From contig JAHFRP010000004.1 in NCBI GenBank assembly GCA_023266195.1, positions 124,001 through 188,000 of the forward strand: 64,000 nt of DNA, read 5' to 3'. This DNA comes from Sulfuricella sp. (GTDB taxonomy: Bacteria > Pseudomonadota > Gammaproteobacteria > Burkholderiales > Sulfuricellaceae). Under the pieces are notes generated by a model, which was not told the DNA's origin, did not search any database, and was given only the letters and a program-made list of their open reading frames with translations. Below are positions 53,175 through 64,000 of the stretch, in pieces (position 1 is the first letter of the stretch; the number at the start of each line of letters is the position of its first letter). The position numbers and the translations under genes are program-made.

Positions 53175-54384
53175 TGATCTTGACGTAATCGTAGGAAAAA
53201 TCGCAGGTCCATACCGTCGCCGCCGCCGGCCCGCGGCCAAGCAGCACCCGCACGGTGATTTCCGCGGCCCGCATCACGCGCTGGCCGTCCTCTTCCCGGT
53301 AGCTCGCCGCCCGGCCGCCCTTTTCCGCCACCAGCACGTCGCCCAGATAAAGCCTGATCCCGTCCACATCCAGGTCGGCGATGCCGGCGTAGCCGATGGC
53401 GGCGAGTATCCGCCCGAGATTGGGGTCGGAGGCGAAGAACGCCGTCTTGACCAGCGGCGAGTGGGCGATCGCATAGCCCACCTGGCGGCACTCCGCCGCG
53501 CTGGCACCGCCTTCCACCGCGATAGTGATGAACTTGGTCGCGCCTTCGCCATCCCGCACGATGGCCTGGGCCAGCACCTGCGCCACCTCGATCACCGCCT
53601 CGCGCAGGGCGGCGTACTCCGCGCTGGCGGCATCGTTGATTTCCGGGACATCCGCGGCGCCGGTGGCGATCAGCATGAAGGAATCGTTGGTCGAAGTGTC
53701 GCCGTCCACCGTGATGCAGTTGAAAGAGCGGTCGGCGGCGTGGCGCACCAGCCCGTCCAGCAGGGCCTGGCTGACCGCCGCGTCGGTGGCGACGTAGCCG
53801 AGCATGGTCGCCATGTTGGGATGGATCATGCCGGAGCCCTTGGCGATGCCGGTGACGGTCACCGTCGCGCCGCCCAGGGCGATCTGCTTCGATGCCGCCT
53901 TGGGCACGATGTCGGTGGTCATGATCGCCTGCGCCGCATCGAACCAGCTGGCCTCATCGAGATTCGCCACCGCCGCCGGCAGGCCGGCGATCAGCTTGTC
54001 CACCGGCAGCGGCTCCAGAATCACGCCGGTCGAGAACGGCAGCACCTGCTCCGGTTCGCAGCCCAACAGCCGCGCCGCTTCCGCGCAGGTGCGCCGGGCG
54101 CGGCCGATGCCGTCCTCGCCGGTGCCGGCATTGGCATTGCCGGTGTTCACCACCAGCGCGCGGATTCCCTTGCCTGCGGCAAGATGGGCCTTGCACAAGG
54201 TCACCGGCGCGGCGCAAAAGCGGTTCTGGGTGAATACCCCGGCCACCCGCGCCCTTTCACCGAGGCGCATCACCAGCAAATCCTTGCGGTCGGCTTTCTT
54301 GATGCCGGCTTCGGCGATGCCGAGGGCGATGCCTTTGACGGGCAGCAGTTGGGCGGGATTGGGCGGGGGGAGATTGACGGGCAT
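53155..54384 (-). CDS. argJ: Glutamate N-acetyltransferase / amino-acid acetyltransferase ArgJ
   Basis: [21 protein letters not shown] autocleavage motif; [17 protein letters not shown]. Confidence 0.97.
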   Translation of the reverse strand: MPVNLPPPNPAQLLPVKGIALGIAEAGIKKADRKDLLVMRLGERARVAGVFTQNRFCAAPVTLCKAHLAAGKGIRALVVNTGNANAGTGEDGIGRARRTCAEAARLLGCEPEQVLPFSTGVILEPLPVDKLIAGLPAAVANLDEASWFDAAQAIMTTDIVPKAASKQIALGGATVTVTGIAKGSGMIHPNMATMLGYVATDAAVSQALLDGLVRHAADRSFNCITVDGDTSTNDSFMLIATGAADVPEINDAASAEYAALREAVIEVAQVLAQAIVRDGEGATKFITIAVEGGASAAECRQVGYAIAHSPLVKTAFFASDPNLGRILAAIGYAGIADLDVDGIRLYLGDVLVAEKGGRAASYREEDGQRVMRAAEITVRVLLGRGPAAATVWTCDFSYDYVKINAEYRT

Positions 54385-54434
54385 GGCGAATCCTGATCAA
54401 TTGTATAACGTAATACTCGCGAAGCGAGACCTCG

Positions 54435-54529
54435 TCCCCCTCTCCCGCTGGCGGGAGAGGGCCGGGGAGAGGGAAAACGATCATGGCGAATCGATATTTC
54501 ATCGATTCAGCGCGGCTGATTCGCCATGA
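54435..54529. repeat. Intergenic palindrome pair (CCCTCTCCC.. and TCATGGCGAATC..)
   Basis: CCCTCTCCCGCTGGCGGGAGAGGG followed by TCATGGCGAATC (54481-54492) / GATTCGCCATGA (54518-54529). Confidence 0.75.
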
Positions 54530-54643
54530 CCAGTTGGACTAGCGCCATTTTAACAGCCGGAACCCGGCGAAGAAATAAAAAAGGCCGGCATTTCTGCCGG
54601 CCTTCCACCAGTCGCCTCCCTCGGAGAGGCGGAGCAAAGCGCC

Positions 54644-57367
<2,724 letters not shown>

Positions 57368-57459
57368 GGATTTTCAGGAAGAAAAATAAACAAAAAGCCA
57401 GCGCCGCATGCCGGCGTTGGCCGTCGATTCAATAAATTGCCCGATTCGATAAAGGCAAG

Positions 57460-58374
57460 TCAGCTTGCCTGCAAATAGTGCTCCGGATTTTGCGCCGCGC
57501 CATTGTGGCGCACCTCGAAATGCAGGTGGGGGCCGGTGGAGCGGCCGGTGTTGCCCACCTCGCCGATTTTCTGGCCCTTCATCACCACGTCACCGACCTT
57601 GACCAGCATTTTCGAAGCATGGGCATAGCGGCTGATCAGGCCGTTGCCATGGTCGATCTCCATCATATTACCATAGCCGGCATAAGTATCCGAATAAACC
57701 ACGATCCCGCCGCCGGCGGCATAAATCGGCGTGCCCGGGTCGGCCATGAAATCGACGCCTTCGTGAAACGCCTTCTGGCCGGTAAAAGGATCGAGGCGCC
57801 AGCCGAAGTTGGACGAATACCAGCCGATCGTGACGGGGCGCACGGTCGGCAGGGCGACTTTCTTCGCATCCAGTTGTACCTGCATCGTTTCCATCAGGCC
57901 GAGCTGATCGGAGCGGTCTTCCAGTTTGTGCATGAAGGCGTCGATCTGCTGGTTGAATTCGCCCATGGTCAGGTCGTGCGACGGCACGCTCGATTCCGCG
58001 CCGCCCCGCCCCGGCGCCTTGCCGAAATTGAATTCCTGCCTGCCGATGCCATTCAATTTTCCAAGCCGCTCGCCGAGGGAATCGAGCCGCAGCATCTGGG
58101 ATTGCATCTGGCCGAGCTTGACCGCCATGGCATTCAGGTTCTCCCGCATGTAAACCTGGCTTTTCGCCGCTTCGGAACTCTGCGCGCTCAACACCAGGGA
58201 TTGCAGGTACGGATGGGGAATGTCCGCCGCATGGAACAGCAGCAAATAGGTAAAGACGATGGCCAACAACAGCGGAAAGGCAACGAGCGCGGCAGCCAGC
58301 GCCATCACCTGGCCGTGGCCCAGCGCCACGGTCTTCCCCTTTGCCAATCGACCGGAAACTAGAATAATATTCAT
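57460..58374 (-). CDS. M23 family metallopeptidase
   Basis: FHEGVDFMADPGTPIYAAGGGIVVYSDTYAGYGNMMEIDHGNGLISRYAH; GPHLHFEVRHNG. Confidence 0.94.
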   Translation of the reverse strand: MNIILVSGRLAKGKTVALGHGQVMALAAALVAFPLLLAIVFTYLLLFHAADIPHPYLQSLVLSAQSSEAAKSQVYMRENLNAMAVKLGQMQSQMLRLDSLGERLGKLNGIGRQEFNFGKAPGRGGAESSVPSHDLTMGEFNQQIDAFMHKLEDRSDQLGLMETMQVQLDAKKVALPTVRPVTIGWYSSNFGWRLDPFTGQKAFHEGVDFMADPGTPIYAAGGGIVVYSDTYAGYGNMMEIDHGNGLISRYAHASKMLVKVGDVVMKGQKIGEVGNTGRSTGPHLHFEVRHNGAAQNPEHYLQAS

Positions 58375-58400
58375 CGTTCGCCCTGTTATTATTCGCCCCA

Positions 58401-58835
58401 ATGCCCGCCGAGACCGCTAGTTCTTTTTTGCATTCCGCGCCCAACCTGCATACCCTGTTGCAGGAGGCAAACAAACTGCTGGCGCTGCAAACGGCCTGGA
58501 ACGACATCGCGCCACGGCCGCTGGCGGCCGCATCCACGGTGGGGACGCTGCACGGGCAGGCCATGATCGTCTACGCGAACAACGGTGCGGTCGCCGCCAA
58601 ATTGCGGCAGCTAGCACCCAGCCTGCAGGCAAAATTCCAGGAACGGGGGATCGAGGTTACTGCAATTCGGGTGGATGTGCAAGTTGCGGCGCCGCAACTC
58701 GGCAGCAAACCGAAGAGCCGGACAATTAGCCGCAACGCATTGAATAATATTGAACAACTCGAAAGCGGCCTGAGCGAGTCGCCGCTCAAGAACGCCCTTA
58801 TGACTTTAATCCGGCACCATTCAGAAGCTGTTTAA
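58401..58835 (+). CDS. DUF721 (DciA-like) protein
   Basis: 144 aa; GTLHGQAMIVYANNGAVAAKLRQLAPSLQAKFQERGIEVTAIRVDVQ; divergent from M23 gene upstream of secA. Confidence 0.8.
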   Translation: MPAETASSFLHSAPNLHTLLQEANKLLALQTAWNDIAPRPLAAASTVGTLHGQAMIVYANNGAVAAKLRQLAPSLQAKFQERGIEVTAIRVDVQVAAPQLGSKPKSRTISRNALNNIEQLESGLSESPLKNALMTLIRHHSEAV

Positions 58836-58968
58836 TAAATTACTGCGCGGCCGCGATGCGGGGTCGGGCGGTGCTCGGAATCCTCATGTACTTCACGTAC
58901 ATTCCGGTTCCTCCGCTCCGGCCTCCTCCACCTCACAGCCGCTCGCTACATTTTTTAAAACAGCTTCT
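58823..58968. repeat. Long palindromic intergenic element, copy H
   Basis: Arms AGAAGCTGTTT / AAACAGCTTCT; inner segment GGAATCCTCATGTACTTCACGTACATTCCGG. Confidence 0.8.
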
Positions 58969-59156
58969 CAGAAAGCGTAAAGGATTAGCCGCCCCATCAT
59001 CAGCAGCACGCCCAGCACCAGCAGAAAAACCGCAGAAAACCTGACCAGCTGCCAGGCGAAGCGAAGATAGCGCGCGTCGCGCTGGATCAGGAACATGGCC
59101 AGCGAAGCGACCAGCGCCGCCAGGATGAGATAAACGAACAGCCTCAGGACGAACAA
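58968..59156 (-). CDS. Small membrane protein
   Basis: Two predicted TM segments (FVYLILAALVASLAMFL, FSAVFLLVLGVLLMMGRLIL); putative TTG start just downstream of lpxC. Confidence 0.55.
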   Translation of the reverse strand: MFVLRLFVYLILAALVASLAMFLIQRDARYLRFAWQLVRFSAVFLLVLGVLLMMGRLILYAF

Positions 59157-59160
59157 GCGT

Positions 59161-60075
59161 TCAGGCGACCTGGCTTTGCAGTCGCACCAAGGCGGCCGGC
59201 GCGTCTTCCTGGCGCTCGAAGCGGGCGAACTCCCACGCCTCGCCATCCGCCATCAAACTGCGCAGCAGCCGGTTGTTCAGGGCGTGGCCGGATTTGTAGC
59301 CGGTGAACGCGCCGATCAGCGGGTGCCCGAGCAGATACAGGTCGCCGATGGCGTCCAGCACCTTGTGCCTGACGAACTCGTCGTCGTAGCGCAAGCCGTC
59401 GCCGTTAAGGACGCGGAATTCGTCCATCACGATCGCATTGTCGAGGCTGCCGCCCAGCGCGAGGCCCTGGGAACGCATCGCCTCGACTTCGTGCATGAAG
59501 CCGAAAGTGCGGGCGCGCGCCACTTCCTTGACGTAGGAAGTATCGGCGAAATCCACTTCGACGGACTGGGCCGAATTGGACAGCACCGGATGGTCGAAGG
59601 CGATGGTGAGGTTCAGCCTGAAACCAGGATGGGGATCGAAACGGACCCACTTGTCACCATCCTTCACCTCGATCGTTTTCCTGATGCGGATGAATTTTTT
59701 CGGCGCGGGCTGCTCCTCGATGCCGGCGGACTGGAGCAGAAAAACGAAGGGCGATGCGCTGCCGTCCATGATCGGCACTTCGGGGGCGGTCAGGTCCACG
59801 TAGGCATTGTCGATGCCCAAGCCAGCCAGCGCCGACATCAAATGCTCGACCGTGGCCACCTTGACCCCATTCTTCACCAGCGTCGAAGACAGCCGGGTCT
59901 CGCCGACGTTGTGCGGCTCGGCGCCGATATCCACCGGCTCGGCCAGGTCGACGCGGCGAAACACGATACCGGTATCGACCGCAGCCGGACGCAAGGTCAA
60001 ATACACCTTCTCCCCGGTGTGCAGTCCCACCCCGGTGGCGCGTATGACATTTCTCAGTGTCCGCTGTCTAAGCAT
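59161..60075 (-). CDS. lpxC: UDP-3-O-acyl-N-acetylglucosamine deacetylase
   Basis: [65 protein letters not shown]. Confidence 0.98.
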   Translation of the reverse strand: MLRQRTLRNVIRATGVGLHTGEKVYLTLRPAAVDTGIVFRRVDLAEPVDIGAEPHNVGETRLSSTLVKNGVKVATVEHLMSALAGLGIDNAYVDLTAPEVPIMDGSASPFVFLLQSAGIEEQPAPKKFIRIRKTIEVKDGDKWVRFDPHPGFRLNLTIAFDHPVLSNSAQSVEVDFADTSYVKEVARARTFGFMHEVEAMRSQGLALGGSLDNAIVMDEFRVLNGDGLRYDDEFVRHKVLDAIGDLYLLGHPLIGAFTGYKSGHALNNRLLRSLMADGEAWEFARFERQEDAPAALVRLQSQVA

Positions 60076-60222
60076 TTCATTCCATTAGGCATCATGCCAT
60101 TTCGTTGGACCGGCATTCTAGCACGACGAACGAGGACGGGCCAACCGGAGCTCAATCAGGCCCTGCCCTAAGCATACACCTCATGGATCAGGCGTCGGCT
60201 GACGCCACGCCCGCGCAGCCCG

Positions 60223-61371
60223 TCAATCCGCCTGCTTGCGCAGGAATGCCGGGATATCGAGCAATTCCACGCCGGACTGCTTCATCGCCTCGACCTGGGC
60301 GCCGCGCCGCTGACGCATCACCGCAGGCACATCCAGTTCGCCGTAATCCACCATCATCGGCTCGTTGTCGGTGCCGGTCTTGACAATGCTCAACGGCTTG
60401 GTCTGCTGGCGGTTGACTGCCGAACCCAGGCCGGTGGCCACCACCGTCACGCGCAGCTCGTCCTGCAGCGCATCGTCGAACACCGTGCCGAAAATCACCG
60501 TGGCGTCTTCCGCGGTAAAGCTGCGGATGGTGTTCATCACTTCGTACACTTCGTCCAGCTGCATGTCTTCGCTGGCCGAGATGTTGACCAGCACGCCGCG
60601 CGCGCCGGACAGGTTGACGTCCTCCAGCAGCGGACTCGCCACCGCCTGCTCGGCCGCCGTCTTGGCGCGGTCGGCGCCGGATGCCTGGGCCGAACCCATC
60701 ATCGCCATGCCCATCTCGGACATCACGGTGCGCACGTCGGCAAAGTCGACGTTAATCATGCCGGTGCACTTGATCAGGTCGGAAATGCCGGCCACCGCGC
60801 CGTGCAGCACGCCGTCCGCCGCCTTGAACGCGTCGCGGAAGCCGATCTTGCCGCCCAGCACTTCCATCAGCTTGTCGTTGGGAATCACGATCAGCGAATC
60901 GACATGCTGCGACAGGGCTTCAATGCCGTCCAATGCCACCTTCATGCGCTTGCCTTCGAAGCCGAATGGCTTGGTCACCACCGCCACCGTCAGGATACCC
61001 AGCTCCTTGGCCACTTCGGCCACCACCGGCGCGGCGCCGGTGCCGGTGCCGCCGCCCATGCCCGCGGTGATGAACAGCATGTCGGCGCCGTCGATCAGCT
61101 CGGCGATGCGGTCGCGGTCTTCCAGCGCCGCCTCGCGGCCCACGCCGGGGTTGGCGCCTGCGCCCAGCCCCTTGGTGATGGAAGTTCCCAGTTGCACCGT
61201 CACGTCGGCCTGATTGCGTTTCAGCGCCTGCGCGTCGGTATTGACGCAAATGAATTCGACCCCGTCCAGACCACTGGCGATCATGTGGTCCACCGCGTTG
61301 CCGCCGCAGCCGCCCACCCCGATCACTTTTATGACAGCATCCTGCGACAATGACTCCATGATTTCAAACAT
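60223..61371 (-). CDS. ftsZ: Cell division protein FtsZ
   Basis: GVGGCGGNAVDHM; GGGTGTGAAPVVAEVAKE; tracked ORF is N-terminally overextended into ftsA. Confidence 0.98.
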   Translation of the reverse strand: MFEIMESLSQDAVIKVIGVGGCGGNAVDHMIASGLDGVEFICVNTDAQALKRNQADVTVQLGTSITKGLGAGANPGVGREAALEDRDRIAELIDGADMLFITAGMGGGTGTGAAPVVAEVAKELGILTVAVVTKPFGFEGKRMKVALDGIEALSQHVDSLIVIPNDKLMEVLGGKIGFRDAFKAADGVLHGAVAGISDLIKCTGMINVDFADVRTVMSEMGMAMMGSAQASGADRAKTAAEQAVASPLLEDVNLSGARGVLVNISASEDMQLDEVYEVMNTIRSFTAEDATVIFGTVFDDALQDELRVTVVATGLGSAVNRQQTKPLSIVKTGTDNEPMMVDYGELDVPAVMRQRRGAQVEAMKQSGVELLDIPAFLRKQAD

Positions 61372-61415
61372 GCCATCCTCCTTCGTTGTTACGCCCAAAG
61401 TATTAAAATTCACCC

Positions 61416-62654
61416 TTAAAAATTGCCCTGAAACCAACTCTTCATCCGATTGAAAATCTGTGCCAGCGAGCCGTTCTGCAGCGTCGCCAGATGATGGCGC
61501 TGATGCTGGTCCATGCCCGCCAGAAGCAGGCCGACGCCGGTGGCGAAGCGCGGATTGCGCACCACCTCGGCCAGCCCGCCGACGTATTGCGGCATGCCCA
61601 GCCGCACCGGCATGTGGAACACCTCCTCGCCCAGCTCCACCATGCCGTCCATCGCGCTGCTGCCGCCGGTAATGACGATGCCGGAAGACAGCAATTCCTC
61701 GAAGCCGCTGCGACGCAATTCCGCCTGCACCAGCGAGTAAAGTTCCTCCACGCGCGGCTCGATCACCTCGGCCAGGGTCTGGCGCGACAACTGGCGCGCC
61801 GGCCTGTCGCCCACGCCGATCACCTCGATCATGTCCTTGGCACCCGCCAGCTGGCGCAGCGCGCAGCCGTATTTCACCTTCAGGTCCTCGGCGTCCGCCG
61901 TCGGCGTCCGCAGCGCCATCGCCACGTCGTTGGTGATCTGGTCGCCGGCGATCGGGATCACCGAGGTATGGCGGATCGCGCCATCGGTGAACACCGCGAT
62001 GTCGGTGGTGCCGCCGCCGATATCCACCAGGCACACGCCCAGTTCCTTTTCGTCTTCCGACAGCACCGCCATGCTCGATGCCAGCGGCTGCAGGATCAAA
62101 TCTCGCACTTCCAGGCCGCAGCGGCGCACGCACTTGACGATGTTCTGCGCTGCGCTGATGGCGCCGGTGACGATGTGCACCTTCACTTCCAGCCGCACCC
62201 CGCTCATGCCGAGCGGCTCGCGCACATCCTCCTGGCCGTCGATGACGAATTCCTGGGTGAGGATGTGCAGCACCTGCTGGTCGGTCGGAATGTTGACCGC
62301 GCGCGCGGTCTCGATCACCCGGTCAACGTCCGACTGGCTGACTTCCTTGTCCTTGATCGCCACCATGCCGTGCGAGTTGATGCTCTTGATGTGACTGCCG
62401 GCGATGCCGGTATACACTTCGCGGATCTTGCAGTCCGCCATCAGCTCGGCCTCCTCCAGCGCGCGCTGAATGGCGTTGACGGTGGACTCGATGTTGACCA
62501 CCACCCCCTTCTTCAGGCCGCGCGACGGCGCCTGGCCCATGCCGATGATTTCCAGCCGCCCTTCCGGCAGGACTTCGGCGACGATGGCGACGATTTTCGA
62601 GGTGCCGATATCCAGCCCCACGATCAGATTCTTTTGCTCCTTGGCCTTGCTCAT
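61416..62654 (-). CDS. ftsA: Cell division protein FtsA
   Basis: IVGLDIGTSKIVAIVAEV; CLVDIGGGTTDIAVFTDGAI; VITGGSSAMDGM. Confidence 0.98.
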   Translation of the reverse strand: MSKAKEQKNLIVGLDIGTSKIVAIVAEVLPEGRLEIIGMGQAPSRGLKKGVVVNIESTVNAIQRALEEAELMADCKIREVYTGIAGSHIKSINSHGMVAIKDKEVSQSDVDRVIETARAVNIPTDQQVLHILTQEFVIDGQEDVREPLGMSGVRLEVKVHIVTGAISAAQNIVKCVRRCGLEVRDLILQPLASSMAVLSEDEKELGVCLVDIGGGTTDIAVFTDGAIRHTSVIPIAGDQITNDVAMALRTPTADAEDLKVKYGCALRQLAGAKDMIEVIGVGDRPARQLSRQTLAEVIEPRVEELYSLVQAELRRSGFEELLSSGIVITGGSSAMDGMVELGEEVFHMPVRLGMPQYVGGLAEVVRNPRFATGVGLLLAGMDQHQRHHLATLQNGSLAQIFNRMKSWFQGNF

Positions 62655-62669
62655 CCCTCTTCTCCCTGA

Positions 62670-63473
62670 TCAGGCGGCCGCTGCACTGTGGAACGCGCCG
62701 CGCCACCCGACTTTTTTCTTCAAACCATCCTGCGCCGGCTTAGCCGCCGGTTGCGCCTTCTTCGCCGGCGCCAAGGCGATCTCCGGGTAGCGCACCGCGA
62801 AACCGTTGGGGTAGCGCAAATCGGCGTAAGCCACCGCTTGCGGCAGCCTGGCGACACTCCGGTCATACACCCCGGCGAATTTCTCCAGACGCTCGCTCAC
62901 CTTGTCGCGGCCCAGTTCCACCACCAAACCGTTGTCCAGCCTGAGCTGCAGCGCCAACCGTTCGGACAGGGTCATGCGCGTCAGCGCCAGATTCAAGGGC
63001 TTGAGCATGCGGCTGAATTCCTCGTAATGCTGGGTCACCTCCTTGGCGCTGCCCTCCGGGCCGTTGAATTCCGGCAGAACGGCATTGGAGGCGGCCTTGA
63101 ACAGCTCGCCGTGGTTGTTGACCAGCGCCGAACTGCCCCAGCGCGCCAGCACCACGTGCTCCTCGATCGCCACTTCCAGGCGGTCCGGCCAGCGCCGCCG
63201 CACGTTCACGTTGCGCACCCAGGGCAGCTTCTCGAACGCTACGCGGGTGCGGTTGAGATTGAGGGTGAAGAAATTGCCCTGCATCTCGCGCGACACGATG
63301 AACTGCACCTGCTCGCGGTTGACGTGGTGCAGGTCGCCCTTCACATCCACCTTGCGCAGCGGGAACACCGGCAGGTGCACCGCCAGGAACAGCACCGCAT
63401 AGAGCAGCATCACCGCCGCCAGTGCGTACAGCATGTTCGCCAGCCACAATGTCATTTGCGTCTTATCCCACAT
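62670..63473 (-). CDS. ftsQ: Cell division protein FtsQ
   Basis: Single N-terminal TM; POTRA-like region; [35 protein letters not shown]. Confidence 0.95.
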   Translation of the reverse strand: MWDKTQMTLWLANMLYALAAVMLLYAVLFLAVHLPVFPLRKVDVKGDLHHVNREQVQFIVSREMQGNFFTLNLNRTRVAFEKLPWVRNVNVRRRWPDRLEVAIEEHVVLARWGSSALVNNHGELFKAASNAVLPEFNGPEGSAKEVTQHYEEFSRMLKPLNLALTRMTLSERLALQLRLDNGLVVELGRDKVSERLEKFAGVYDRSVARLPQAVAYADLRYPNGFAVRYPEIALAPAKKAQPAAKPAQDGLKKKVGWRGAFHSAAAA

Positions 63474-64000
63474 CGCTCAGTTTCAGCACCGCCAATACCA
63501 GATCTTCAAAGGAGAGCCCCGCCGCCCGCGCCGCCATCGGCACCAGGCTGTGGTCGGTCATGCCGGGCGAAGTATTGGCTTCCAGCACGTAGGGCTTGCC
63601 CGCCGCGTCCAGCAGGAAATCGATGCGCCCCCAGCCGGCGCCGCCGATCACCGCGAAGGCCCGCCGCGCCAGGCTCTGGACTTCGCGCTCCCGCTCCGGC
63701 GCCAGACCGCACGGGCACAGGTAGCGGGTGTCGTCGCGCAGATATTTCGCTTCGTAATCGTAAAATTCGTTGGCCGGCTCGATCTTGATCACCGGCAGCG
63801 CCTCCGCGCCCAAAATCGCGGCGGTGTATTCGCCGCCGCCGACAAACTGTTCGGCGATCACCAGGTCGTCGTAGCGGGCAGCCGCCTCGTAGGCAGCGCG
63901 CAGTTCGGAGACGGCCTTGACCTTGCTGATGCCGACGCTGGAGCCTTCATTGGCCGGCTTGACGAACAGCGGCAGGCCGAGGCGCTGTGCCACCGCCGCG
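63463..64000 (-). CDS. ddl: D-alanine--D-alanine ligase, truncated by window edge
   Basis: [72 protein letters not shown]. Confidence 0.96.
   Translation of the reverse strand, partial: AAVAQRLGLPLFVKPANEGSSVGISKVKAVSELRAAYEAAARYDDLVIAEQFVGGGEYTAAILGAEALPVIKIEPANEFYDYEAKYLRDDTRYLCPCGLAPEREREVQSLARRAFAVIGGAGWGRIDFLLDAAGKPYVLEANTSPGMTDHSLVPMAARAAGLSFEDLVLAVLKLSDVG

Noticed and set aside
61372-62133. N-terminal extension of the 636-aa ftsZ ORF
   Set aside because: Out-of-frame read of ftsA; FtsZ starts at MFEIMESLSQD (61371).

Overview
64-kb window of a GC-rich, betaproteobacterium-like chromosome (inferred from gene content and order, no database search run). Most of it is ordinary core sequence: a sox cluster (soxXYZAB), rpsU-yqeY-dnaG-rpoD, rpsP-rimM-trmD-rplS, ffh, pilBCD-coaE-zapD-yacG, argJ, secA, and ddl-ftsQAZ-lpxC. 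Four regions stand out. (1) A ~7.8-kb integrated element (21109-28980) lies between 53-bp perfect direct repeats of the 3' part of a CAU-anticodon tRNA. It carries a tyrosine integrase, a HUH/P2 GpA-like replication protein, an XRE regulator, DUF3653/DUF4224-like small phage proteins, YefM/YoeB and two antitoxin-like ORFs. No capsid, coat or packaging gene is recognisable, so it looks like a minimal replicon or phage satellite. (2) At 1-9.4 kb a signalling block (PP2C, FHA, CHASE2-adenylate cyclase, class II cyclic-nucleotide PDE, GAF-MshEN-PilB-like ATPase, GAF-HD-GYP) sits beside a pilin gene. (3) A family of long palindromic intergenic elements at 34.7, 35.7, 40.3 and probably 58.8 kb has copy-specific arms that abut or run into the flanking ORFs; two copies share a 54-bp centre with compensatory changes. 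(4) A dispersed, apparently structured intergenic repeat occurs near 8.6-8.9, 12.3 and 16.9 kb, alongside several REP-like palindromes. All family calls come from reading motifs in the supplied translations.
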